A stretch of DNA of 64,000 nt, from positions 232,501 through 296,500 of the forward strand of contig RPFO01000199.1 in assembly GCA_009746045.1 (NCBI GenBank), read 5' to 3'. Every line of letters starts with the position of its first letter. Positions within the stretch are counted from its first letter, which is position 1. The DNA is from Mesostigma viride. Its lineage: Eukaryota; Streptophyta; Mesostigmatophyceae; Mesostigmatales; Mesostigmataceae. The notes under the pieces were generated by a model, which saw only the letters and a program-made list of their open reading frames with translations, was not told where the DNA came from and ran no database searches. Of this stretch, positions 46,701-56,926 are shown piece after piece. Made by a program: the position numbers and the translations under genes.

Positions 46701-49590
46701 AGGTCGCGTTGTGGTACCCCGCCCCATGCAGTGACTGCACGGCTTCGGCGCCTGGTGCTGATTTTGCGTTCTCGGCAACCTGCACATGGCCTGCTCCACT
46801 CCGCATCATTAATTAACAAACACGTAGACTGCATCTCGTAAGTATAAATCCTCAGAGGACTTATGCTTTCAATCACCGTGTCGATTCTTTCTGACAGAGC
46901 GTCGAGGCGCTTCCTCCACCACATACCCAGCACAGGCTCTCTCCCCTTCCTTTCATCCTGTCCACCACCCCACGGCAAGCGGGGGGGAAGTGCTGCCACC
47001 CCGTCATGTGACCTGCGGCCGTGCTTTTGTGCTGTATCGCCCCTTTCCCCCCCCTCTCCCCCCGCAGTCTTCCGAGAGTTCTCGCTGGAGACGGAGAAGA
47101 TTGACGCTGCAGGTGGGTGCTGTGCTGGCGGACGCCGCAGGTGGGTGCGCGCCGACCCGCTCCCTGTGCATGGCCCGTCCACATGCTCCCATGGGGTCCA
47201 TCCGGGGGGGGGAGGGGGGGGGGCACCAGCGCAGGCACTGGGCACCACCAGGCGTTCATACCCGGCTTGGCCCCGCCTGATCCCCTGCCGTGCCGTGGTT
47301 TCTAACGAGCGGCCCCATGCCGTGGTTTCTAACGAGCGGCCCCATGCCGTGGTTTCTAACGAGCGGCCCCATGCCGTGGTTTCTAGCGAGCGGCCCCATG
47401 CCGTGGTTTCTAACGAGCGGCCCCATGCCGTGGTTTCTAACGAGCGGCCCCATGCCATGGTTTCTAACGAGCTGCCCCCTGCCCTCACTACGGGGCCGGC
47501 GGTCCGTCGCGCGGCACTTGGGGCTGGTGTGCAGCACGCTCGCCCCTGCGTGCGTGCCGGCCGCATGCTGATGCCCCACGCTTGCATGGGTGGTGGTGCA
47601 GGAAGGTTTCACGCCCGCCAGCGAACGGTTCAATAGGCACTAGGCACCCGCATTTGCTGGGGGTTCAGACAAAAGCAAGGAGAGTGTCCTCGGCCACCGG
47701 TCCCCCTGCTGATGTGCGACCGGTCTACCTACACGCTTTCTACAGGACATAACGTTTCCAGGGATGCCTCATGCCACCGTGATACGCACGCGGGCACTTT
47801 GCAACATGGAGGGGGATTGCACATTGTTCATCCCCACACAAGGAGGCAGCGCCCTCGGAATTCGGGACAGCAAACCCTTGAAATTGGTAGCTCCTTTGCA
47901 AGGCCTGAGCCTGCGCCTATGTGGGTCATTCTAGCCGCGTGCGAGGCAGAACGGTGGGTGGCGTGCAACGTCCTGTTCTGCAGAGAAAGTTTCCTTTTCT
48001 CAGCATGCGTGCCAGCCCCCAACTTTGAGTCCCGTCCATGTCTGCCCAATGCCCCACCCCCACCCCCTGCAGAGCGCCAGCGTCGCATTCAGCAGGACAT
48101 GAACGCGGACGCGCAGATGCTGCCCGAGGAGCGCTGGCCCTTCATGTCTACGCGCGCAAAGGTGAACCCCGCACTGGATAGATATGCTCGCGCTGATGTT
48201 GACGGGTCGTAGCTCGTAGGAATGATGTCTGCGCGCCAGCTGGAATGACGATGCAGCCGGCGCACCTGCCTACTGGGCACCTGCCTGGCCTGGCTTTGGG
48301 CCCCGTATGGTCACCACGCTGTTGGCTGGACACGGTTACTGGCGTCGAGGGGTGGCAAGCTGCAGCGCGCGGCCGCCTCCCTTGCGGTTTGACATCTTGC
48401 TCTTGCTCTTGGTCTTGTACGTGCGCCCACCGGTTATGGCCCTAGCACCCGGGCGGCGCACGCTTGCCCCTACAGCGGTGGCTGGACTCGTGGTGAGGTC
48501 ATTCGCAGTCATGCAAGCTGGCAACAGCACTGAACCATGGGGGTTCCCCAGCCACGCGGCCCTGCCTCTCGGGGGCATTGCGGCAACCGGCCATTGTCTG
48601 CACATCAAAGTGTGACAAACAGGTGGACCGGTACACCCATGCCTTCTTGCGTATGGTTTGCCCGTGCCGTGTAGGCATACCATACGTAGGCCGCCACCGC
48701 CGCCACCGAGGTTCCCATGGAGGGCTCCCTCCAGCACATGTGCACACCAACCCCCACATTGTGGCAAGCGCAGCTTTTACAGGGGTGTCTCTGGCGTTGC
48801 GTGCATCGCTCCTTACGCGCATGCATGTGGGTGGCTGTCAAGCACGGCGGGGTCAGCCGCATCCCCTTGCCCTGACCCCCACCTCCACCCCCACCCCCGT
48901 TCCCACCCACACTCCCTGTTGCCGCACACGTGCAGGTCCGCCCCGCCGCCGTGCCTTCCTTCCCCGCGCCCGCAAAACCCGTGCGGGAGACCAGGGCCAG
49001 CCGCGGCGCGCGCATTGCCACGCAGCAGGGGTTTCAGAAAGGTGGGGGCGACGTGGGTGGGGTGGGGTGGGGTTCCTCAGGCGTGGGCAGGGCATTCCGT
49101 GCTGCAACCAGAGTCAATTTGATTTCCAGGCGAATCTAATCTTACTTGTTGGAGGTCGTATGGAGCTGTGTCCTCCGTCAACTTGGAATGCTGTATTGGT
49201 TCCATGTCTCCTATGATAGCCGTGCCTAAGCATTGCAGAATGGTTTGCTGCCACCCCGCCCTTGTGTCACTTTACACACGTCCTACAGGTGCCTTCCTTA
49301 CGCGAGCACAGAAGGAGGAGATCGCCAACCAGAAGCTTGAAAAGGCGCGGCAGGTGCGGCGCAAACTGTGGGAGGTGGCTAAGCTGCAGCACGCCAAGCG
49401 GAACGAGGGCGCAGACCCGATGGCAGACGCAGGTGGCGACGCAGCGAGTGGCATCTCGAAAGAGATCGCCCCGCAGCTCCACGTCCAGGCGAGGCATCAG
49501 CAGCAGGAAGAAAGGGCCAGAGAGATGGTGGAGCAGGCACTGTTGGCCAACAACGTGCCACTGGATGTGATCCTTGGGGACCAAGAATAA
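31792..49590 (+). CDS. FAM161-like ciliary/centriolar protein, 18 exons, 928 aa
   Basis: Exons: 31792-32038, 33041-33165, 33727-33971, 34204-34788, 35499-35824, 36458-36531, 36944-36994, 37234-37287, 40032-40106, 43877-43956, 44666-44773, 45165-45237, 45562-45683, 46028-46107, 47068-47112, 48073-48161, 48936-49041, 49289-49590. Every junction keeps phase and all are GT-AG except exon 7 (GC donor). The first half is low-complexity, with acidic and Gly-rich stretches. Residues about 510-760 match the FAM161/UPF0564 core: VPRSFSFEAREGQRKKT; TANALPASALEPRY (family FRA-PVP-LY); MLEAFAQPFSLYYR; TFVHHPVPASTTELRY; NCTFAPKVNKMVPDFKKLHR. The tail is Arg/Glu/Gln-rich coiled coil (TRAQKEEIANQKLEKARQVR). 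FAM161A works in the centriole inner scaffold and connecting cilium; that role here is inferred. Exon 1 (ATG at 31792) is joined on splice signal and phase only; exon 7 is the least certain. Family confidence is high, ends moderate. Confidence 0.8.
35202..35330 (+). repeat. Heptamer array (CCCTACT)n in FAM161-like intron 4
   Basis: About 18 head-to-tail copies of a 7-bp unit, followed without a gap by the related CCTCCCA array. Intronic. Confidence 0.9.
35331..35462 (+). repeat. Heptamer array (CCTCCCA)n in FAM161-like intron 4
   Basis: About 17 copies of a 7-bp C-rich unit ending about 36 bp before the exon 5 acceptor. The pyrimidine-rich run may act as an extended polypyrimidine tract (inference). 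Confidence 0.9.
36226..36340 (+). repeat. Octamer array (TTGGGCTC)n in FAM161-like intron 5
   Basis: About 14 copies of an 8-bp unit with single-base variants, wholly inside the intron between exons 5 and 6. Confidence 0.9.
37298..39546 (+). repeat. 33-36-bp minisatellite 1 with G8-G10 runs (FAM161-like intron 8)
   Basis: Roughly 65 copies of CAGGAAGCACGTTGCGTCGCC plus ATTA or AGTA and a run of 7-10 G. The array starts about ten bases after the exon 8 donor, whose GTGAGGGGGG merges with it. Unit-length variation comes from the G run. A G run every ~34 nt on the coding strand could form RNA G-quadruplexes. The long minus-strand frames through it are artefacts. Confidence 0.95.
40482..43290 (+). 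repeat. ~34-bp minisatellite 2, purine-rich (FAM161-like intron 9)
   Basis: Roughly 80 copies of GCAAGCAGACAAGGGAGG followed by GGGAGGGGGAGGCAACC-type variants. The unit differs from that of minisatellite 1. The strand is strongly asymmetric (G/A on the transcribed sense) with repeated G3-5 runs. Open frames of 800-1,100 codons in five of the six frames are by-products of a stop-free repeat unit, not genes. Confidence 0.95.
47284..47476 (+). repeat. 27-bp minisatellite, 7 copies (FAM161-like intron 15)
   Basis: Tandem copies of CCCCATGCCGTGGTTTCTAA plus CGAGCGG, near-identical, inside the intron between exons 15 and 16. Confidence 0.9.
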
Positions 49591-50265
49591 AGCACCCATG
49601 TCTGGTATGTCATGTTGTCCACTGCACCATATAAAAGGCACACGTTGTAACCATGTCTTTGCATGCTAGAAATGCTAGATGCTTTATTTTACTGGATGCG
49701 CTATTTTACTGTTGGCTCAATACTGTTTACTTTTCTCCTCTTCCTCGGAAACGGTCATACACAAATTGCTTTAAGATTGATTTATAAATCCTGATTCTTA
49801 TGGCCCTTGCTTTGTCATTAATTATGCTGACTTCAGTTACGCTAAAAAGCAGGGATATTTTCGGTGACTTGCGTGCATGCACAAGGGCATGTCACCATGA
49901 GGACCAGTGCTGAGTCTTATTGTAAAGATAAGCAGAAATAGTGTGATGCATATGTAACAACACCATCCGCATATTTGCAAGGACACCCTGTATCAGCATG
50001 CACCATGTTTATAATATCAAGCAACAGCTCGATCAGCTGACATTTAACAGGCCATGCACCTTGCCTGCACCCTCCGGTTGGGGACATTTCTCAGGGCGGC
50101 CGGCCCATAGCCAAATGCCATGCTCTGGCCTGCCGAATGTCGTGCTCTGGCTGCGACCAATTTGACAACATGGTGGGACCCTGGCTGATGGGCTTGCCAT
50201 AATGGCAGCCACATCAGTGAAACAGAACAACATGATCATCTTTGTCCTATATAATCAAGATCTCG
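49591..50265. other. Intergenic after the FAM161-like gene
   Basis: Apart from the TGTAA noted separately, I see no gene, repeat or RNA. AT-rich sequence with only short open frames. Confidence 0.4.
49646..49650 (+). terminator. TGTAA poly(A) signal of the FAM161-like gene
   Basis: TGTAA lies 56 nt after the stop codon. It is the standard poly(A) signal of green algae and the spacing is reasonable. An AATAAA-like string also overlaps the stop codon, so the assignment is tentative. Confidence 0.4.
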
Positions 50266-50360
50266 TACCTAAGTAAGTAAGTTCTCTTGTGTCATAAGTA
50301 AGTAGGTAAGTAAGTGCGTGAACATGCGCTGAAAGCATGCCACGGACTACCCGATGAGGT
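50266..50360 (-). mobile_element. Family D retroposon 3' end with (ACTT)n tail
   Basis: The minus strand reads CCGTGGCATGC...GCGCATG...CACGCAC, then two blocks of ACTT repeats. The same hairpin and tail occur at 16.77 and 12.3 kb. Only about 95 bp is recognisable. The following 50361-50980 shows no supported gene. Confidence 0.55.
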
Positions 50361-50979
50361 ACTTTTCTACTCGGATACTTGCGAAGGCAAGTGGCGCAAC
50401 TCACTTGCCCACTGAGGTCTGTCCAGAGTGCTGCCGGCAGCCCTCTAGGGCGAGTACCTGGGGATGCTTGCACCCCGGGTTACGCCCTGCAAACAGAGGG
50501 CTGTGACCGTAGCGGCAGCTTGTGGCATGTGTCTCTTGGCGAGTCGCTGGGCCATAGCACTGGATCGTGACAATGATGGCATGAGGAGGGTGTTGTAGGG
50601 TGGAAGTTGGCAGACGTGCCAGCTATTTTTGCTGGACGAGGAGGAGGGAAAGGTGCGGGGGGTTGGTTGACCGTGCCCTCGGTTGGACGCTGTTCACTCC
50701 TATCCAAGGGGAATTCGGGCATTATTTGAGACTCCGCTGGTGGGGCGCACTCCAGCAGACAAGCTGGGGCCCCACTGTTGGTGACAGGCTTCCCCGCGTC
50801 CAGTAAGTGAGGGGCACTCTAGCAGGCATGCTAGGCCTTCACTGTTGGTGACGGGTCCTCCACGGCCAGAATGAGTCCTCAGTGGGAGTGGAACATGGGA
50901 TAAGGGGACCATGCATGGCTTATAATCGCAGTAGTAGTGTAGAATAGTAAGGCGTAGCCACCGTGGCCTTGTACATGTA

Positions 50980-51411
50980 CGCCTATGAATACCTCCGCCA
51001 CAAGCAAGACCCCCAGTAGCCCAAGGTGTAATGGAGCCCTGGGCGGGGACCTGATGATCAACCACAAGATGTGGACGCCCCCAGCGGGCTAAAATAGCCC
51101 TAGCCTGAATCATTGGTAGTCACTGCCATGCCTGGAATGTTTGCCTAGCCGTGCCACCGTACCTAGTCAGGTGCACCGCTCACGCACGGTACACAACCAG
51201 CCATAGCCTTATCTTAGCCCTTGTACAGCCATGCTACGTCCTGGCTATGATCAGAGTACTTGCCCACTCTCCTTCTTATGATATGCTCGCATGGGTCTTA
51301 TTGCACCCACAGAACTTGCCGGATCGTCTACCGTGTCCGATTGCTGCTGCGGCATGCCTCTGGCATGAAGGAGAAAGAGGGTCTCTGCCCTTTCTTCCTG
51401 TTGTGCACATT
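50980..51411 (+). mobile_element. ORF1-only retroposon, family A' fragment
   Basis: The ORF1 C-terminal block (GGDLMINHKMWTPPAG, about 51040-51090) passes straight into the A' 3' UTR, nearly the same as 1250-1710. It stops abruptly at TTGTTGAGCTTCGCTC (51411), the start of a different repeat. No hairpin or tail is left. Confidence 0.6.
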
Positions 51412-51790
51412 TGTTGAGCTTCGCTCATATTATATATGACGTGTGGATGGGCTTATATATGACGGGCTCAAAGAAGGGGACCGACCTGCCGTAGGTAGCG
51501 TAAGCATGTGCTTGTCACGAGGGTACTGCACGAGCCGGCCCTTTTTGTGCCGAGGCTGAGTGTGGTTCCGGAGTGCAGGCCTAGGTAGCTTCTAACGTAC
51601 GTCACTAGACCTTGTACCTGCGCCAGCCGCCAGGCGTGGCGCAACTGTGATGGGCAGTCAGTACACCTTGTACCTGCGCCAGCTGGCAGGCCTGCGTGGC
51701 GCAATGTGAATGATAGTCAGTACTTAGAGTGGTGTAGGGGACGTAGGGAGGCCTCTTTTCAGCTTCGCAACTTTATCCCAGCATTTGCTG
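51412..51790 (+). repeat. Dispersed repeat E, copy 1
   Basis: About 350 bp highly similar to 58020-58372. It includes GGGGACCGACCTGCCGTAGG and an internal twofold repeat of CTTGTACCTGCGCCAGC with GGCAGTCAGTAC. No coding frame was recognised. It may be the 3' UTR of another retroposon. Confidence 0.7.
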
Positions 51791-51848
51791 GCAAGGTCGG
51801 CTGGCCGGTACGGCGGCTGCGCCGAATGTAAGACGATCAGTGCTCTCG

Positions 51849-51932
51849 GCCTCTCCGGGCATGGAGAGGCCTAGAATAAGTTTCTTTATGTTCACCACCA
51901 ACCGTTACAGGCCACGGTAATGGTTGGTGGTG
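51849..51932. repeat. Two adjacent short hairpins
   Basis: GCCTCTCC...GGAGAGGC (about 51849-51871) and CACCACCAACCGTTAC...GTAATGGTTGGTGGTG (about 51894-51930, one mismatch). Function unknown; possibly RNA 3'-end structures of a retroposon. Confidence 0.55.
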
Positions 51933-52009
51933 TGGGGGTTCTACGATTTGAGTAAAGGGTGTGATTTCCGGCGCTGGGCCCACTGACGATTCCCCTCTAC
52001 CCTTAGTAA

Positions 52010-52780
52010 AATACGGTGCTGAGCTATGATCGGGCTATGAACGGTTACAAAAAGAGGTGCTGATCGAGCTATGATTGGGCTACGAACGGTTACAATGTTC
52101 AAGTCTCTTTTGTAACCGTTCGTAGCCCAATCATAGCTCAGCACCTCTTTTTGTAACCGTTCGTAGCCCAATCATAGCTCAGCACCGTATTTTAACCGGG
52201 GAAAGGCCGAGGCCGCAGCCTGCTCGTAGCCCAAGCTATTTTCCCTTGTTAAAGAAGGTGCTGATTATGATTGGGCTACGAACGGTTACAATGTTCAAGT
52301 CTCTTTTGTAACCGTTCGTAGCCCAATCATAGCTCAGCACCTCTTTTGTAACCGTTCGTAGCCCAATCATAGCTCAGCACCGTATTTTTACCAGGGAAAG
52401 GCCAAGGTCGCAGCCTGCTCGTAGCCCAAGCTATTTTCCCTAGCCAACGCTAGGCCGTGGCTACAGCCAGGTCGTAGCCAGGTCGCAGCCCAGCCATTTT
52501 CTGTTGCCACAGCTGGGAGCGGAATACCTGAACATTGTAACCGTTCGTAGCCCAATCATTGCTCAGGACCTTCTTTTAACCAGGGAAAATGGCTTGGGCA
52601 ACGAGCAGGCCAGCAGGCTGTGGCCTCGGCTTTTCCCTGGTTAAAATACGGTGCTGAGCTATGATTGGGCTATATGAACGGTTACAATGCTCAGGTATTC
52701 CGCTCCCAGCTGCTGGCAACAGAAAATGGCTGGGCTGCGGCCTGGCTTATGGCTACGACCTGGATGTAGCCACGGCCTAG
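52010..52780. repeat. Fold-back cluster of inverted repeats
   Basis: At least nine copies, in both orientations, of a ~35-bp unit containing GCTATGATTGGGCTACGAAC and GGTTACAA. They are interleaved with a second unit (GCCGAGGCCGCAGCCTGCTC, AAGCTATTTTCCC) that is also present in both orientations. Adjacent copies form perfect or near-perfect hairpins. No coding capacity. Most likely a fold-back or nested MITE remnant. Confidence 0.8.
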
Positions 52781-53874
52781 CAGGCTAGCACTACCGTTGG
52801 CCCAGCCATAAAGTAAACAGCGCGGCGCCACTCCACCGTGTCTGTACTCTGTAGTACCTACTACCAGTGGAAGCCCTACCGGCTACCAGGTGCATACAGC
52901 CAGAGACGCGCGCGTCATTTAAATTTCGACACCGCTACTGTACAGCAATGGGACCGCACACACGACAGGCATCGCGGTAGTTAACTTCCATGGAGGAACC
53001 TCCCCTGCAATTATGTGGGGGTTGCCCCCGAGTTGACAGGATCTGCCCATAAGACATAAGTGCACATGCGGCGTGTGGATGCACGGGATTTGTGGCGTAC
53101 CCCATGCATGGAGAAGAAGGGTATGGCCAAGTCAGGATATGCACGAATGCCAACGGGGCGTCGAGACGAATAAACAGGACAAGCCGCAGCCGGCGGGCCC
53201 CTCTAAGCAGCCTGGTGCAGGTGATCGAGCAGGACGGCAAGCAGTCTGTAGCTGGCCATGGTACATACTGAGCGGACTCAGGACAATGCACAAGCAGAAG
53301 CCGCATGTGATGACGATAAAGACCTGGATGACAAACAGGAAGCCGAGGACAGGGACCTCCTAGCAGGCGAGAGCGCCAGACTAGAAGAGTCTGGCCTGGA
53401 TCGACGCATTAGACGGCTTCCTGTTAGGCAAGACATCCAAAAACAAGCACGTAACGGAGACTGATGCCACCAAAAAAGCAGGTCGGTAAGCGGACGGGGT
53501 ACTGTAGGAATGCGTTCAAAACAGGCTTTTGATTCATTGCAGTGTCGTCTTCGTACACAACTACCTGCACGCTTTCACGCAGCTAAAAAAAATTCCCCTC
53601 ACGGGGGTGTGCAAACGGCACGGACGCTCCGCCCGCGATAAGGCTGCGGGCTACGGTTTGCCTTTGCCGTGTGCAACGCCCCCCGCGAGGGAAAAAGTTT
53701 GTAGGGCATTGCACCCGTTTGGGTGTGGGTTGTCCAGCGTTTGTAAAACCCCTCTTTATTCGGGTTGGTGGTTTAGCTGTACGTCATGGTATATTTTGCT
53801 GCTGCCCTGTGACATTTTTCCGCAGGAGGGCGCTGGGGGGTTGCCAGCTGATCACCATCGCCATGGTAGTTACA
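52781..53874. other. Unassigned sequence
   Basis: Open frames at 53258-53464 (acidic, hydrophilic: DDDKDLDDKQEAEDRDLL) and 53529-53882 (Cys-rich) show no recognisable family. No splice structure could be supported. Confidence 0.3.
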
Positions 53875-54080
53875 TAGGTTAATATTGTGCGGAAACCTTT
53901 TGCCACTCGGCTTCTAAGGTTCCGCACAGTATTACCAGCGATAATTAACCACTCGCTGGTACACTCAAGTTCATTTCGAAATGAACTTGAGTGTACCAGC
54001 GAGTGGCTATCGCTGGTAATATTGTGCGGAACCTTAGATTCAAGCCGAGTGGCAAAAGGTTTCTGCACAATATTAACCTA
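53875..54080. mobile_element. 206-bp near-perfect palindrome (MITE-like), copy 1
   Basis: Begins TAGGTTAATATTGTGCGG and ends with its complement (...CACAATATTAACCTA); the centre is TTCATTTCGAAATGAA. Each arm also contains a nested inverted repeat (GTGCGGAA...TTCCGCAC), so the single strand can fold in more than one way. A second copy lies 230 bp away. Confidence 0.85.
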
Positions 54081-54309
54081 ACTAAAACCTAGCCCGTCTT
54101 GGGGCGAGGACGAATCACTAGGCTCGGAACACCCGTAGATATGAATATGAATATGAGCGCATGTGCGCAAATATGGATATGAATATGAGCGCATGTGCGC
54201 CGATATGAATATGAATCGGGCCGGTGCCAAATCGGGACGAAATATTCCGGAAATAATCCGCCTCCGAGTGGATTCGAACCTGCCCCCCGAAGGGGTCAAA
54301 GGTCTTAGT
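54081..54309 (-). other. Spacer between the palindromes with tRNA-3'-half-like sequence
   Basis: The minus strand has CCCCTTCGGGGGG followed by CAGGTTCGAATCCACTC, like the variable arm and T-loop of a class II (Ser/Leu) tRNA. The T-stem does not pair beyond two bases and no acceptor, D or anticodon arm follows, so it is not a functional tRNA. The other half holds tandem GATATGAATATGAATATG and GCGCATGTGCGC units (54140-54215). Confidence 0.35.
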
Positions 54310-54508
54310 TAGGTTAATATTGTGCGGAAACCTTTTGCCACTCGGCGTCTAAGGTTCCGCACAATATTACCAGCGATAACCACTCGCTTGGTACACTCAA
54401 GTTTATTCCGAAATGAACTTGAGTGTACCAGCGAGTGGTTCTCGCTGGTAATATTGTGCGGAACCTTAGAAGCCAAGTGGCAAAAGGTTTCCGCACAATA
54501 CTAACCTA
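54310..54508. mobile_element. 199-bp near-perfect palindrome (MITE-like), copy 2
   Basis: Same family as 53875-54080, lacking a few central-arm bases. The inverted symmetry extends outward to TAGTTAGG/CCTAACTA. No TSD could be fixed with confidence because the ends are self-complementary. Confidence 0.85.
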
Positions 54509-54511
54509 ACT

Positions 54512-55340
54512 ATGGTGATTGCGGATAAAGCCCAGCAAGTCGCCCAGCAAGTTTCTGTGGCACTGGCCTTGAAGAGTTCAAGTGCCCCCAAGGTCGAGCA
54601 AGGCACTAGGAGCATGGCAACGACAAGGGCATGGGCACAGCAGACATGGTTGCCGATGGGATGGCCACCAGCATTGACAGAGACGGCAGTGGCAAGGGAT
54701 GCACCACGGGCATGGGCGGTGGCACTGGCGGCATGAGTGGCACTGGCATGGGCATTGGCGGCGGTGGCATGGGCAGCGGTGGCATGGGCAGCGGTGGCAT
54801 GGGCATGCATGAGCGGCATGGCATGGGCGGCGGTGGCATGGGCAGCGCTGGCATGGGCATGGGCGGCCACTGGCATGAGTGGTGGCATGATTCGGTGGCG
54901 GTGGCATGATGGGTGGCGCTTGCATGGGCGTCGCTGGCATGGGCATGGGTGGTGGCATGGGCATGGGCGCTGGCATGGGCATGGGTGGTGGCATTGGTGG
55001 CACTGGCATGGGCATGGGCGGTGGCATGGGCATGGTCGCTGGCATGGGTGGCGGTGGCATGGGCGTGGGCGGTGGCATTGGCATGGGTGGTGGCATGGGT
55101 GGCACTGGCATGGGCATGGGCGGTGGCATGGGTGGCGCTGGCATGGGCATGGGTGATGGGCGGTGGCATGGGCATGCCAGGGCGGTGGCATGGGCATGGG
55201 CACTGGCATGTGCGGCGGTGGCATGGGCATGGGCATAGGCGGCATGGGCGGCACAGTTGAGCCTAGCTTGAACCTTAATCGCCTTGTTGGGCTCCATCTC
55301 ATGGGCGTTCTTCGTGCGATTGTGACATTGGTATTGTAAC
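54512..55340 (+). pseudogene. Gly/Met-rich hexamer-repeat locus, possibly a decayed gene
   Basis: Starts with an ATG frame (MVIADKAQQVAQQVSVALAL) and passes into about 500 bp of GGCATG/GGTGGC hexamers reading GMGMGGGMG in one frame. It ends in a non-repetitive stretch, GGTVEPSLNLNRLVGLHLMG, with a TAA and TGTAA at 55335-55339. The Gly/Met frame shifts at least twice (near 54905 and 55190). Other frames read Ala/Trp or Pro/Met, so frame assignment rests on the unique ends. This may be a repeat-rich coding exon now broken, or non-coding minisatellite. No family assigned. Confidence 0.35.
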
Positions 55341-56560
55341 GACTAAGAAGTAACGCAGTGGAGCTGCCATCTTAATTAATGAACTATCATGATTTTTAGT
55401 GGAACTGCCGTCTTAACGAATTATAATGATTATGGTGCATGTCATGACTACAACTTGCATCGTTTTTCTGTGCATGGAAACTACATGTCAAAGCTTCGTG
55501 CACAAGTGGCTAGAGACCATACCTGGCTAGGAGGAGGCAGCGTGGGGCGGGGGGCGGGGGGGGGGGGGGCGGCTACACTTTACTTTGGGGAACGGACTTG
55601 AGGGGAGGTACATGATATTATTCCATTGATTTCACAATAAGTTGTGAATACTGGCTGTCAAGTGAGCAAACTCTTGGCCAACTGAGCAAAGTCTCTAGGC
55701 CACCAACTCTGGGTGCGGCAAGCAGCTTCCTGACACTGGGGGAGCTGCGATTTAAGTCGGACATTACGTCAGGGAAGGAGCCATACAGGCCAGGGCCAGC
55801 GGCTACGGTGGAAAGAATCACAGGTGCATGGAGGCGAATCTGCCTTAAACGTGGAGATGGCTATAGCGCGGGCCGGTGCCAGGGTAGCCCATAACTGCCA
55901 GGAGCCAGTGACAGCGGACCCGATCTTTCGGCCTGTGGCCAGACGGGAGTTTCGGGGAGGATGCGGGGCTGGAGCAAATCTTGGTGGGAGGAGCGCGCTC
56001 TTCATCATCGCCCAGTTTTTCAGCAAAGAACTGATGTTCGCCTGGCGGGGCTGAAATTCTGGCTGTTTTATCGCCTTTGTTTTTATCCTGTATGATGCAT
56101 TATAGGAAAGGCAATAAAGGGTTCGGTTCAGCCAGGGGGGCATATCTATGCCATAAAAATTTCCTACAAAAACACAAGCCCTGGTCGGCCGGGCTTTGGC
56201 TAAGCAGTTTCCAAGCCAAGGCCTCAGTTGATAGGGTGAGAGGGCCTATTATCGCCACAATGGCTTCAATGCCGGGAAATCCCAGCCTCAGGGGTGGGGC
56301 TGGTGATGGGTCCTGCGCTTAATGTGAGAGAAGGTCCGGGGGCGTAGGGCCTAATGAGCAGCCGCTGGAAACCGCCCCCCTAACGGGGGGAACGACATGG
56401 GTGCCGCCCTGCGTCCGCCGGGAAACCGTAGCGGCCACACGGGGGCGGCAGTACAGCCGCGGCAGCGTGCGGGAGGGGGGCCATGGGCGGAAAGAAACTT
56501 GGCACCAAGGTTGGCGACAGCCTTGGTGGCCAGGTAGGAGGTGTGGGGGCAACACCTTTT
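55341..56560. other. Unassigned sequence with poly-G tract
   Basis: Contains a poly-G run (about 55551-55570) and short open frames on both strands. GC-rich sequence at 56330-56510 might be a worn retroposon, but no motif was recognised. Confidence 0.3.
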
Positions 56561-56785
56561 GTTAGAGTAATAATGCATGCTGGGCCCCCAGCATGGTGCT
56601 ACATACAATAACCAACTTGATAATGATGTGCACTGAGTTTGAAGGTGTGGTATAGGCTGTCCGTATAAAGCGGCCTAGCACACAAAAATGTAAAATAACT
56701 GCTTATCTTGGTGGGAAGGAACTCCAATGGACCAAAAACAAGAAATGTATTCAGTTGTTGAGCTTCGCTCATTTTACATATTCAT
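56561..56785 (+). repeat. Dispersed repeat F, copy 1
   Basis: Highly similar to 58425-58600: ACCAACTTGATAATGATGTG, GGTATAGGCTGTCC, CAATGGACCAAAAACAAGAA. It is followed by TTGTTGAGCTTCGCTC, the same junction motif seen at 51411. Non-coding. Confidence 0.65.
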
Positions 56786-56926
56786 TGAGGATGATAAGTA
56801 ACGGAGGTGAGAGGGGCATGCAACACAAGGAAAACCCGGAAAAGAAGAAGAACCCTGAAGAAATTAATAGGAATCTGACACGGATCGACATCCAAGGATC
56901 ACACCAGCTGCACAAGGTACAACTAA

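Noticed and set aside
54255-54300. Functional Ser/Leu tRNA on the minus strand
   Set aside because: Variable arm and T-loop look right, but the T-stem mispairs and the rest of the cloverleaf is missing; kept only as a tRNA-like fragment.
54466-55302. 278-codon minus-strand His/Ala/Pro/Cys-rich frame
   Set aside because: Shadow of the hexamer repeat; lacks unique coding-like ends.
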